A stretch of DNA of 64,000 bases from contig CM061237.1 of NCBI GenBank assembly GCA_030848705.1, forward strand, positions 79,727,910 through 79,791,909. The letters run 5' to 3'. Source of the stretch: Heracleum sosnowskyi. Its lineage: Eukaryota; Streptophyta; Magnoliopsida; Apiales; Apiaceae. The translations under genes and the position numbers were made by a program. The notes under the pieces were generated by a model. The model ran no database searches, was not told where the DNA came from, and worked only from the letters and a program-made list of their open reading frames with translations. The first letter of the stretch is position 1, and every line of letters begins with the position of its first letter. This document shows positions 1 to 10,800 of this stretch, piece after piece.

Positions 1-173
1 GTATGTATAAATTACAGGGTAAGGTTGATTATTCTTACAACTAATACACAAAGTTGTACAAATCAAATTAAACCCTAGAAATACATACACGCAGAGACAT
101 AAATAATACCCCTAGTATTATTCTTAAAAATAAGCTGATTAATGACAAAGTACATAAAAGAAATGAGTATTTT

Positions 174-330
174 ACCTCAGGGTTTGATAGGGAATGGGAA
201 GATTAGCTATGCCAGATGCAAATATGATTTCTTCTCTTACCACACCGCCACAATTTATCCTGCACTTTCGTTTGTGTTTCAATTGCGCTTATTCTAATTT
301 TAAGGATTTTTTTTTTGGATTTTCCGTATT
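174..330 (-). other. Possible noncoding first exon of a host gene at the left edge
   Basis: On the minus strand an AT-rich TATATATA stretch (about 355-366) lies roughly 30 bases upstream of a less AT-rich segment that ends at a good splice-donor match, CTGAG then GTAAAATAC, at 173/174. Positions 1-173 would be the start of the intron. I see no ATG in the segment, so it would be a 5' untranslated exon. It lies outside the flanking transposon target duplication, so it is host sequence. This is inference from signals only, and the function cannot be named. Confidence 0.2.
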
Positions 331-390
331 GTTTTAATCATTCATCAAAATTTTGAATATATATAAAAAAGGCAATTATTTAATGTTTTT

Positions 391-512
391 ATTATTACGC
401 CGAATATTATTATAATGATTACTATTTATAAAAAATTCCAAACTTTTTATATTTCAACTTATATTTTAATATACTTAATATTATTACGCCGAATATTATT
501 ATAATGATTACT
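391..512. repeat. Direct repeat of 33 bp, two copies
   Basis: The 33-base string starting ATTATTACGCCGAATATT occurs at 391-423 and again at 480-512, separated by AT-rich DNA. It looks like a local segmental duplication. The rest of 331-844 is AT-rich with no supportable gene. Confidence 0.7.
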
Positions 513-849
513 TGTTTTTAATGAACCTCCATCGATACTTCCTTCCAATTAATTGTTTCCTCGTTGTTACCAAATTTAACGGATTACATATTAATTTACT
601 AAATAAATTATATGATTTTCAAATTTGTTTTTTATTCTTGACATATTATACGATACTTACAAAAAAACTTACCTTTATAGCCTTGAAAATAAATTTTTAA
701 AATTTTCTTCTTAGTAAATTTGGACCAGAACCTATATTCAATAACGAATGAGATGTACTATATTGAAGAATCGGAGGAAATTTGAGAAAACACGCAAAAA
801 GAGATTCCTCTGACTCGGAATTGATATGTGCAAAACGTCGTGATATATG

Positions 850-1280
850 TGTTGAAACCAATTTTCGTCATGGACTAAGCTTCAAGATTAAATTTATAAT
901 CGGGTATTCGTATAGAGCTCTAAAATTAGGGATTTGATATCCATGGCAATTTTGGGGGAGAATTAGGGTTTATGTGATTTGGGGCTGAGCTTGAGAGAAT
1001 TAATTCATAGATGGTAGAATTTCGATCCTCTTCTCAAGGTGCCTACGTATCGTTTTATAAGGAATCAAGCCCACGTAGTTCTTTTCTTTTCAGTATCAGA
1101 TCCAGTTTAGGCCATACTCCTATTCTTTAGGAGCAAGTCACCTATATATGTTAAGTTTCCTCGTTTATTATGTTCCCAATTATATTAGATTTCTTGCGAG
1201 GTAGGATTAATGACCCGTTGGGCCTCTTCTATCCTTTATGTATATCCACTAAAAGACCAGATTTATATTATGTATCAACA
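850..1280 (-). repeat. 3' LTR of the outer Tat-like element
   Basis: This 431-bp terminal repeat pairs with 35074-35512. Just right of it, on the minus strand, is the purine-rich tract AACTGGGGACT (1281-1291), the polypurine tract expected immediately upstream of a 3' LTR. The left flank carries the target duplication ATATG. Confidence 0.85.
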
Positions 1281-2051
1281 AGTCCCCAGTTTTTATCGGA
1301 GGTTTTTCCTTCGGTGAACACTTTCTTAATTCAGTGTCGTCATCTTCCGATCAAACCTCTTAGCTTGTGATTATTCATCGATGTTTCCGTGCCTTTGGAG
1401 AAGAATGATGATATAGCTTTAGAGATAGCCTATGTGACGCCCTCCAAACCCGGGGTACAGATTTGAGGAGTCATCCGACCAACGGAACACTATTTAACAC
1501 ATGCATAATATATATAAAGACACAAATACCCCTTAACCAAGACCGCATCCAGATTATGGCAATGAACACAAGCTACTACAATCTTTTATTAATACAATAC
1601 CAGTTTTATCAGAGTTATTACATCACAACTAAAGTTCAAATCTAGACATCTAATCTAGAAAAGCAAAACAAAAACTACCCTGCCAATGACAATGACTCGA
1701 GGGGCTCTCCTGGCTGCTGGTGAACTATCGGTCACGCTATGCCCACTCATACTCTCGCTTCACTGGAATAGGGTTAGAAAACAACAAGCAAGAGTGAGCC
1801 AAAATTGCTCAGCAAACATCAATGAATCATTTCTATCACAGTTGTAAGGATATGAATTTATGATATCAGAATCAACAATATTTAGCTAACACATGATTTG
1901 TATCAATAACAATTGGAGAAAAAAATTAGAATTTGGCTTATACATTTTATTCAAATCAAAGGTTGTGCTGCTGGCCAGCCACGCATCAACCCCGGACTAG
2001 CTCACGGCATAGTCCTCTACTGGATCCCAGGCCAATCTGGGCCTTAAGTTA

Positions 2052-2596
2052 TGTTAGGCCGAATACACAATATATAATCAAGTATGTATGAGAATAACAA
2101 TCAAGAACACAGGTTTGTAAATCAACAAACTGAATTATATTAAATAATTCTCTCTTAGTGATTTTAATGAATCACAAAGAGCTACTAGGTTACAAGAATA
2201 ATATATTCAATGTTCGCGTCCCTTCTAGGGATAACCTATCTGTGTTTATATAGTACACAGTTACATACAATCCTTATCTAATTGATACTCCTATAAATTA
2301 GCTATACAATTATTATCAATTAAGGATTGCTTCAGTCTTCTGTCCAGTCTCCTTAGCTGTATCAATATATTCTGCTTCTTTCCATCTTCAGAATATATTG
2401 CTTCTAGAATCTTTATCTTTGCACCGACAGCTAAGTCAACTATCACCCTGTCAGACTTTAACAAACTCTGACTGGCTTCTATATAAACTCTTCACACAGT
2501 CAGACTTTATCAAACTCTGACTGGCTTCTATATAAACTCTGATATGTACCTGGTACTTAAACACTGATGAACAACCGTCAGCAATTATATCTAACA
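2052..2596 (-). repeat. 3' LTR of Copia copy 1
   Basis: 545 bp, bounded by TGTTAG and CTAACA. It contains two tandem 49-bp units (from 2450 and 2499), each with AAACTCTGACTGG and TATATAAACTC. Copy 2 of the family has only one, which accounts for the length difference of the LTRs (545 against 497 bp). Confidence 0.93.
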
Positions 2597-2609
2597 ATCT
2601 CCCCCAACT
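2597..2609 (-). other. Polypurine tract of Copia copy 1
   Basis: Read on the minus strand this is AGTTGGGGGAGAT directly abutting the 3' LTR. It is the expected plus-strand DNA primer site. Confidence 0.85.
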
Positions 2610-2759
2610 TGTTCATAATAAAAATGTACAAGTTAAAAAGATAATTGATGATGTCAAAACATATAACAAATGCAGTGTTTAAAATATGTCAGAGTTTAAT
2701 TTTAAAACAGAGTTTAAATTTAACTTAGAATAGAAAACATAAAAACTTACAGTCAGACT

Positions 2760-3284
2760 TTACTTGACTTCTTCAATATCAGGTACTGTCCTGAGATAAT
2801 CAATCAGCAGCTTTCTCTCAGCTCGATCTAGTTCAGCAATCATATCCTTCTTCAGCTCCTTCAATTCTGGTTCATCTTCACCAATTTGATAAATGGCAGC
2901 CCTTAAAGAATAGATGTTGTTCTTGTTCATTTCATTGCCAAGTCTGATATAAAAAGCCTTATCAGACTCTAGATTGAACTCTAGAACTTTCTTATTTAGT
3001 GCAGTCCTGAATCTAGCACTATTTTTCTTCATTTCCACCAACTTTCCAGTATGATCCCTATACTTTGGAATGTAGACACTTGATACTCCTCCTCCAAGCA
3101 TAGCTTTAGATCTCAGCATCTTTTCTCTCAACACTTGAGCAACATCATGAGTATATCTGTTTTTGACTTTTAAAAGATAAAGTACATACTCCAGTTCTTC
3201 CCATGATTTGAGATTAACATCAGATTCTCCAACTTTATAAACTCTTCCATCACTCATGAAGTATAACAAAAACTGCTTCTTCAA
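2760..3284 (-). CDS. Small ORF at the 3' end of Copia copy 1 (continuation of the accessory ORF)
   Basis: This is a 174-codon reading frame between the large accessory ORF (ends 3333) and the 3' LTR. It reads as a soluble, charged protein rich in Lys, Glu and Leu with no membrane segment. It starts only about 50 bases after the upstream stop and in a different frame, so it may be the C-terminal part of the same protein, separated by a small indel, rather than an independent gene. Copy 2 was truncated before this point, so the family gives no comparison inside the window. I do not recognise a catalytic motif and make no functional claim. Confidence 0.5.
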   Translation of the reverse strand: MKKQFLLYFMSDGRVYKVGESDVNLKSWEELEYVLYLLKVKNRYTHDVAQVLREKMLRSKAMLGGGVSSVYIPKYRDHTGKLVEMKKNSARFRTALNKKVLEFNLESDKAFYIRLGNEMNKNNIYSLRAAIYQIGEDEPELKELKKDMIAELDRAERKLLIDYLRTVPDIEEVK

Positions 3285-3332
3285 TATTCTGTGAAAAATT
3301 AACTGAACAGATTCTAACTTATCAAGGTTTTC

Positions 3333-6300
3333 TTATGTAACCCCAATACCAGATTCTGCCAGTGAAATGTTATCTTGAGATCTGTTATTTATTCTTCTCT
3401 CTCTGTGTGATCCTAGTCCAGATTTATCAAAAGCTTCTTTTCCCAATACAGTTCTGGTTTCTGAAAATTTCACAGCTTCAAGCTTTAAGTCTTCAAGAAT
3501 TTTAGGTTTGGTGAATCCTGAAAGTTGTGTAGATTTCTGTACAACTTGAGCAACGTCAGAGGTTGTCATAACTTTAGTAGAAACATCAACTTGGGCAGCG
3601 TCAGAGGTTGATTTAGCTAATCTTGTTTCAACTTGAGCAATGTCAGAGGTTGAATAATTCTTCTTTTTCAGGTTAGGCTCTTCAATCATCACGCCTTTAC
3701 CTTTATCAGCATTTGAACCACTAGGCCTCCTTGAGTACTGTAAACTCTGATCAGAGTTTACATTCTCTTTGATAACAATTCCTTTTTCTTTTCTCCTTGG
3801 AGCCTTGATAACCTTCTGTTTGTAGATTCCAGCTTCAACATCTTTCCTGTGTTCTTCAGCAAGCAATTCTTCTTCTGCCTGGATATCTTCAATTGTAATA
3901 CCTTTTCCATGTTCTGCCATAAACATCTTAGCAGCAATTTCCTCATCAGTAGATGGCTTATCAGAGATTATCAAACTTTTATATCTTGAACCACTGGCAG
4001 AGTTTACATGTCCCTTTCCAGAGTTTGATCTTTTATCAGAGTTTGATCTTCTTGAAAGTAATCTTCTATCATCATTTGATCTTAAGCTCTTTCCATCTCC
4101 TCCCTTGTTTCCACCATCATTACCATCATCCCTCCGTCTCAGAGTTTGAGTGTCTTTGCATTTGTCACTTGGTACACTCTCCCCCTTTTTGACATCATCA
4201 GAAAGTAGTACTGATGTCAACAACTCAATTGCATTAGAAATTGATGTCAGTTGGGCAGACATAGCAGTCTGGTTGTCCTCAACTTTCCCAAGCCTCTTCT
4301 GAATGTCATCAGAGTCCTTAGCTTGCTTCTTGAACATGGAATTGTAGTAAGTCCTATCATTCTTCAGAGTGAGATCTCTCAGACTAACTTCATTCCTCAA
4401 AGCAGTGACTTCCTTATGAGACTCATCAAATCTGTTGTGGAGAGATTTAATTTGAATCACAGTAGCCTTTAGACTTGTAAGAATATCAGGACTTGAAATT
4501 GTCTTCACAGAATCTTCAAGAAAATCAGCAGCCCTCTGTGCTGAAAAGATACAATCTGCAGCAGCCCATCTATTGTAGTACATATCTTGAAAATGCTCAT
4601 CTGTAGCTCGATTGACCTCTCTTAGCTCATCAGAGTTTGCTTGACTCTCAAATAACTCCTCTTGAGAATGATCAGAACTATCAGTATCATTATCATTCTC
4701 TGCTGTATTTTCTGCAGGAATATACTCAGCATCAGGTTCTGGAATCTCAGAGTTTGCAGTATGCAGGAACTCTGCTTCTTTTGTTACTATCTCAACAACA
4801 GATTGTTGTAGAGCGTCAAGAACAATAACATCCTCAGAGTTTACAACAAACTCTGCTTCAACAGGAACATTCTCTGTTGCATCCTTATCAGCAACATCGG
4901 GATTTTTAGCAACAGTTTCTATAGTTGTAGCAGCTAAAGTCTGATCAACTTCATCACCCTCTTCCATGACCTGGTGAGTAACAGATAGAATCTCTGTGTG
5001 GGTAGCCAAAGAATCTTCAAGAATAACTGTGTCTTGATCAGCTTCCACACCCTCTGTTTCATCAAAAACTTCAAGATGATCAGAGTTTACAGAGTTGTGA
5101 GCTTCAAAATCCATATCACATCCCTGTGGCTCAAAAATCTCAGCCTCAACATTTTCTGTAGCCTCCTGAACAAGAATTTCAGGAGCTTCATCTGCATCTT
5201 CAGGTGCAGCTTCCTCAACTACATCATCAGCATTTGATGTATGAGCTTCATCTTGAAAAACAGTCTCCATAAAAACTCTGTCCTCAGGAACAGCTTCATC
5301 ATCTGGAATCTCAAGATCATCAACAACATTGGAAGAGATATTCCCAGCACCAAACAAATGTGCTGCTACCAATCTTCTTTTTCTCTGATGAAGAGTTTCT
5401 TCATCAGTTTCAGTCTCTTCATCAACAGCATCAGTCTTTGCCCTATTGGCTCTTCTTTTCTTCATTCTTCTCTTCTGAGGCATATCATCAGCATTTGATG
5501 CCCCAGCTTCAGTGTTTATGCTGACAGACTTAACAGCCCTTACCTTAGATTTCTTTGACCTTTGTGGTTGAGACACAGAAGGCCCAGCTTCAGCGTTTGC
5601 TAGTTGTTGTTGTTGTAAGTTATCCAGGAATTGTTGCACAGACTCAGGCAACAGTAACACACCAACATCTCCTTTCTTGTTATCCTTGTTAGTGAGATCA
5701 GAAAATATGCGTTTATGCAATTTAAATGAGAGGATAACATCATCCTCTACAATCTCAACATTAGGGCAGCAAAAATTGAATATCAATTGACAAAATCTAG
5801 AGAAATAAACAACATTTCTATTTTCTAGCATCTTCTCACCAATATTAGTTAAAACTAATCTAGCAACATCAAATTGACTGCCATAGAGAAGAGAATACCC
5901 GATCTGTAGACTATCCGTGGGAATCGCATCCCAATTCGTGCACTTCTTTCCAAAAGCCCGAGTAATGCAATCGAAAAAGAAGCTCCATTCCTTGCGCAAA
6001 AGAGGCCTTTTGAGTTGACCTATCTTTGACAACGGTCCAGAGTATCCTATCTCCCTCATCATTCTGACTAACTCAAAGTCACCAACAGTTGTGAATGCAT
6101 TGAAATCTTCAAGACCCAAAGCATCACGAACAGTAGTAGGAGTAACAATAAATTCTTCTCCTTGAATCTCAAAAATGATAGATGGAGATCCAGACTCTCC
6201 TCCATCATCATAAGTACCTGTCTGCCAAAAAGTCCTTATTTGTGACGCAGACAGCTTCGACGGTGCGGTGAGAGCAGTGCCGATATCAGAGTTTGTCAAG

Positions 6301-6410
6301 AAACTCTGAATCAAATGAAACGCCTCCGGTGCGTTCTCATTTGCTAAAGGAGCTGAGTAATTGTTAGGAACAAATTCTAACCCAGAAGCAATAAACATTG
6401 TTGTAGCCAT
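3333..6410 (-). CDS. Copia accessory ORF downstream of pol (env-like position), 1025 aa
   Basis: A single uninterrupted frame lies between pol and the 3' LTR, the position of the so-called env-like gene of Sireviruses. Residues 1-270 look folded, with motifs FWQTGTYDDGG, RKEWSFFFDCI and NWDAIPTDS shared almost exactly with copy 2. A basic cluster follows near residues 313-326 (QKRRMKKRRANRAK, nuclear-localisation-like). Next come a long acidic Ala/Glu/Asp-rich stretch to about 600, a probable coiled coil at about 620-760, and a charged tail with three TSDxAQV repeats near 925-965. No signal peptide or transmembrane helix is visible, so an envelope role is not supported. From memory it resembles uncharacterised ORFs in Sirevirus-type elements of Asteraceae, where database names such as longin-like are probably misannotations. 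The function is unknown. Confidence 0.75.
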   Translation of the reverse strand: MATTMFIASGLEFVPNNYSAPLANENAPEAFHLIQSFLTNSDIGTALTAPSKLSASQIRTFWQTGTYDDGGESGSPSIIFEIQGEEFIVTPTTVRDALGLEDFNAFTTVGDFELVRMMREIGYSGPLSKIGQLKRPLLRKEWSFFFDCITRAFGKKCTNWDAIPTDSLQIGYSLLYGSQFDVARLVLTNIGEKMLENRNVVYFSRFCQLIFNFCCPNVEIVEDDVILSFKLHKRIFSDLTNKDNKKGDVGVLLLPESVQQFLDNLQQQQLANAEAGPSVSQPQRSKKSKVRAVKSVSINTEAGASNADDMPQKRRMKKRRANRAKTDAVDEETETDEETLHQRKRRLVAAHLFGAGNISSNVVDDLEIPDDEAVPEDRVFMETVFQDEAHTSNADDVVEEAAPEDADEAPEILVQEATENVEAEIFEPQGCDMDFEAHNSVNSDHLEVFDETEGVEADQDTVILEDSLATHTEILSVTHQVMEEGDEVDQTLAATTIETVAKNPDVADKDATENVPVEAEFVVNSEDVIVLDALQQSVVEIVTKEAEFLHTANSEIPEPDAEYIPAENTAENDNDTDSSDHSQEELFESQANSDELREVNRATDEHFQDMYYNRWAAADCIFSAQRAADFLEDSVKTISSPDILTSLKATVIQIKSLHNRFDESHKEVTALRNEVSLRDLTLKNDRTYYNSMFKKQAKDSDDIQKRLGKVEDNQTAMSAQLTSISNAIELLTSVLLSDDVKKGESVPSDKCKDTQTLRRRDDGNDGGNKGGDGKSLRSNDDRRLLSRRSNSDKRSNSGKGHVNSASGSRYKSLIISDKPSTDEEIAAKMFMAEHGKGITIEDIQAEEELLAEEHRKDVEAGIYKQKVIKAPRRKEKGIVIKENVNSDQSLQYSRRPSGSNADKGKGVMIEEPNLKKKNYSTSDIAQVETRLAKSTSDAAQVDVSTKVMTTSDVAQVVQKSTQLSGFTKPKILEDLKLEAVKFSETRTVLGKEAFDKSGLGSHRERRINNRSQDNISLAESGIGVT

Positions 6411-7816
6411 TAGAACAGTTTAGAAGAAAGCAAACAGAGAATAGATTGTATGCAGTGAAAGTGTTTGAGACAATGTGTGTAAGTAAAAGCTTATGAAAAG
6501 TTGAGGTGTGTAAAAGAGTGAACCGTTTATGTGTAGTATATTTAAATAATAACTGTGAAGATTAAAACTCAAACGTTTTAATCATTACTACACACAGCAG
6601 GCGTCTTTGAAAAGTGTGTGAGTGGGACAGGTGTCAAACGTGTATACGCTGACAGCTGTATGTAACAACTTTCAATACACATGCACAGTAAAAATAGCCA
6701 TTATTACCGCTTATCACATTGTTCAAAACACTCAACCTCTCTCTCTCTCTGTTTAATACAAATATGAACCGTTTGTTATCATACTCCTTTGAATTTCAAA
6801 ACAAATGTCTAATCTCAAAATTATAAAATGTCTGAAACAAAGAAATCATTTTAACCATCAGAGATTAAAACAATGTTACCTCGGCGTATTTCACACAATA
6901 CATCAGTGTTTACCATTTGTCCTTCTTTGTCAATAAACTCTTTTCTCAATCTGTACAGGTGTGAATAATTGTGTGTGCAATAGCAGAGTTTACCGAAATC
7001 AATATTTAGATCATCTCAAAGTGCATAAAATCCACAAACTAAAGCAGTAAAAACTGGTTGCCTAAACTCTCATGTATAAAATAAAATCTGATTTTATATC
7101 TAAACTCTGTAATACTGATATCCTTTCATTTGGATATATCTTTTATTTTTCACCCCCTTTATATATATATTTATATATATATTTATTTATTTATTTTTTA
7201 TTTTATTTTTTAATTAAATTTTTTATTTTTCCAGTAATCAGTGGTTGGCACTAGTCACCAAAAATCAAAGATTTTAGCCCTTATTTCATACAATAAGTTC
7301 CTGGATCTTCCTAGGCACAACATGATCTCAAAGGAATTTGTGCTCTTTTTGGCATCTTTTGATTTGAGGGTGAATTATTTGCAATTAATAATCAGAGTTT
7401 AGACTTTTCATCAGTTAATACAATTAATTTATGAGAGAAAATGCAAACAGCTAATACAGACTCAGTGTATAGGATCAATAAACTAAGAGATGCTATAAAT
7501 ATAGAGACAGTATCATGCTGTGTTAACTTACTGCACATATTTGAGATCAGACTCTATATAACTCTTAAGGATTCATAATTACTTACTGAGAATTATGCCT
7601 CATACAAATTTCTTCATTGGTCCATATGTTTCAGACAAAATTACAATCAGAGTATAGCATTAGACTCTTACTATCAGAGTATGACCAACACTTTATGACT
7701 AACAGAGTTTAGCAGCAGAGTTTATGATACTGGTACTCATAACAGTTAATACATGCAAGGAATCATGAGCATAAAAAAAATCAAACATGTATAGTTTTTG
7801 AGTCTAACCTGTATCT
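6411..7816 (-). other. Untranslated spacer between pol and the accessory ORF, copy 1
   Basis: These 1.4 kb have no supportable ORF but match the equivalent 1.3 kb of copy 2 (26516-27843) closely in blocks, for example around 7270-7350 against 26980-27060. The spacer contains a (TC)n run near 6730, a long TA/T-rich run at 7145-7215 and several CAGAGTTT motifs. An AT-rich TATTTAAATA (about 6538-6547) lies about 130 bases upstream of the accessory ATG and could be a TATA element for a separate transcript; that is inference. Confidence 0.55.
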
Positions 7817-10800
7817 CTAGTCGAAACCAGAGATCATTCCAAGTTCATTTACCAATCTTGTAAAAGTAGCTTCACTCAAAGGTTTGGTGAAGATATCTGC
7901 AAGTTGTTGGTCTGTAGACACAAAATGAAGCTCAATGTTTCCTTCTTCCACATGTTCCCTGATAAAATGATACCTTATGCTGGTGTGCTTGGTCATGGAG
8001 TGCTGTACTGGATTTCCTGTCATAGCAATAGCACTTTGGTTATCACAGAAAATAGGTATTTTAGAGTACTTCAAACCATAATCCAGCAACTGATTCTTCA
8101 TCCACAGAATCTGTGCACAGCAGCTACCAGCAGCTATATACTCTGCTTCTGCAGTGGATGTGGAAATAGACTTTTGTTTCTTGCCATACCAAGAAACCAA
8201 TCTGTCACCTAAGAATTGACAGCTTCCACTTGTACTTTTTCTGTCTATCTTACAGCCTGCAAAATCTGCATCAGAGTAACCAATTAGCTTAAACTCTGAT
8301 TCTCTAGGATACCACAAACCCAAGGTTATGGTTCCTTTGAGATATTTGAAAATCCTTTTTACAGCTGTTAGATGAGGCTCTCTGGGATCTGCTTGAAATC
8401 TTGCACAAAGACATGTTGCATACATGATATCAGGTCTACTTGCAGTAAGATACAGTAAAGACCCTATCATTCCTCTGTAGTTTGTCATATCTACTGAGGC
8501 TCCTGTGTCTTTGTCTAGCTTTGTTGCTGTAGCCATGGGAGTTGTTGCAGATGAACTATCAAGCATACCAAATTTCTTGAGAAGATTTCTGGTATATTTT
8601 GCTTGATTGATAAAAATACCATCATCTGTTTGCTTGACCTGTAAGCCTAGAAAATAACTAAGCTCTCCCATCATGCTCATTTGATACCTGGATTGCATAA
8701 GCTTTGCAAACTTCTTACAAAGTTTGTCATTAGTAGATCCAAAGATAATATCATCTACATAAATTTGAACTAAAAGCAAATCATCACCAGAATTGAAATA
8801 AAACAAGGTTTTATCAATTGTACCTCTTGTGAACCCACTTTCTAAAAGAAATTGAGCAAGAGTTTCATACCATGCTCTTGGTGCTTGCTTTAGTCCATAT
8901 AATGCCTTGTCAAGCCTGTAGACATAATCTGGATGCTTGGGATCTACAAATCCTGGTGGTTGTTCAACAAACACTTCTTCTTCAAGCTTCCCATTGAGAA
9001 AAGCACTCTTTACATCCATCTGAAAGACTTTAAACTTCTTGTGTGCAGCGTAGGCCAGAAAAATTCTTATGGCTTCCAATCTTGCAACTGGAGCAAAGGT
9101 TTCATCATAGTCAATCCCTTCCTGTTGTGAATAACCTTTAGCCACAAGTCTAGCCTTGTTTCTTGTAATCACACCTTCACTGTCAGTCTTGTTTCTGAAA
9201 ACCCACTTTGTACCTACTATTGATCTATTCTTTGGTCTAGGTACAAGTGTCCAGACTTCATTTCTTTCAAATTCATTTAACTCTTTTTGCATTGCTGTAA
9301 TCCAATTAGCATCTTGAAGAGCTTCCTCCACTTTCTTTGGTTCTGTTTGAGACAAGAAAGCATGATACAGACACTCATTATTTGTTGCAATTCTAGTTCT
9401 CACACTAGCATTAGGATCTCCAATTATGAGATCAGGTGTGTGTGTCTGTGTCCACTTTCTTGCTGTTGGTAAGTGGTTTCTTGCATCATTATTGGATCCT
9501 CCCCCTTGATCCATGCTCTCCTGATTCATATGTTGACTTTCTGCAGTATCTGAGGCTCCCCCTGAATTGGATGGCTCAGAGTTTGAATCAGTTTCCTCAA
9601 CTGACTCACTTGCTGTGTCTTGTTGAGCTTCTTCACGCTCCCCCTCAACTGGTTCTCCATTTTGTTCAATTTGAGAATATTCAGTTTCTCCAGTATTTAC
9701 CAGTAGAGGTTCAGAGTATGCTTCGTCAGAGTTTGTCAGAACCGCTTCATCAGAGTTTGTCGGTACTGCTTCATCAGAGTTTACATCATCAGAGAGTAAA
9801 CCTTCATTTTCAAAACGCAGTTGATCATATCCATCTAAGTCATCAAGTCCAGTTATTTTCTTGTCATCAAATGACACATGTAAGGATTCCATGATCACTT
9901 TAGTTCTCAGATTGTAGACTCTGAATGCTTTTGTTGACAATGGATAGCCAACAAAGATTCCTTCATCAGCTTTTAACTCGAACTTGGTCAACTGTTCAAG
10001 ATGAGTCTTCAACACAAAGCATTTGCATCCAAATATATGAAAATATTTCAAATTTGGCTTCTTATTTTTCACCATCTCATTTGGTGTTTTCCCATGCTTG
10101 TTGATCAATGTTGCATTTTGAGTAAAACAAGCAGTTTGAACAGCTTCTGCCCAGAAATAAGTTAGTAATTTTGCTTCTTCAAGCATAGTTCTGGCTGCTT
10201 CAATTAAAGTTCTGTTCTTCCTTTCAACTACACCATTTTGCTGTGGAGTTCCAGGTGCAGAAAATTCTTGTTTCACTCCTCTTTCCTTGCAGAAAGCTTC
10301 CAAGATTGAGTTTCTGAATTCAGTTCCATTATCACTCCTTATAATTTTGACTTTGTGTTGTGATCCTTTGTCCAGTAGATTTACATGATCCATCAGAGTT
10401 TGAGCAGTTTCATCCTTCTTTGATAAGAAATACACCCATGTATATCTAGTATATTCATCAACAATTACTAGAGCATATTTCTTTCTGCCCATAGACATCA
10501 CATTCACTGGTCCAAAGAGATCAACATGTAGAAGATGATAAGGTTCCACTACTGAAGATTCAGATTTGCTCTTGAAAGATGACTTCCTTTGCTTGGCCTT
10601 TTGACAAGAATCACACAGACCATCTAAGCTTAGTATTGACTTTGGAAGTCCCCTTACAAGATCTTTTCGTATAAGTTCATTGATGTTGTTCAAGTTTAGA
10701 TGAGAGAGCTTCTTATGCCAGTTCCAACTCTCTTCATTTGACATTCTTGCAGTCAGACACACTGTTTTTCCATCAAAGTTTGTTACCAAACTTGCTTCAT

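Noticed and set aside
3333..6410. Retroviral envelope gene
   Set aside because: The position fits but no signal peptide, cleavage site, fusion peptide or transmembrane helix is visible.
7072..7254. 60-codon ORF in the Copia spacer
   Set aside because: It is a T/A-rich low-complexity run with no counterpart in copy 2.
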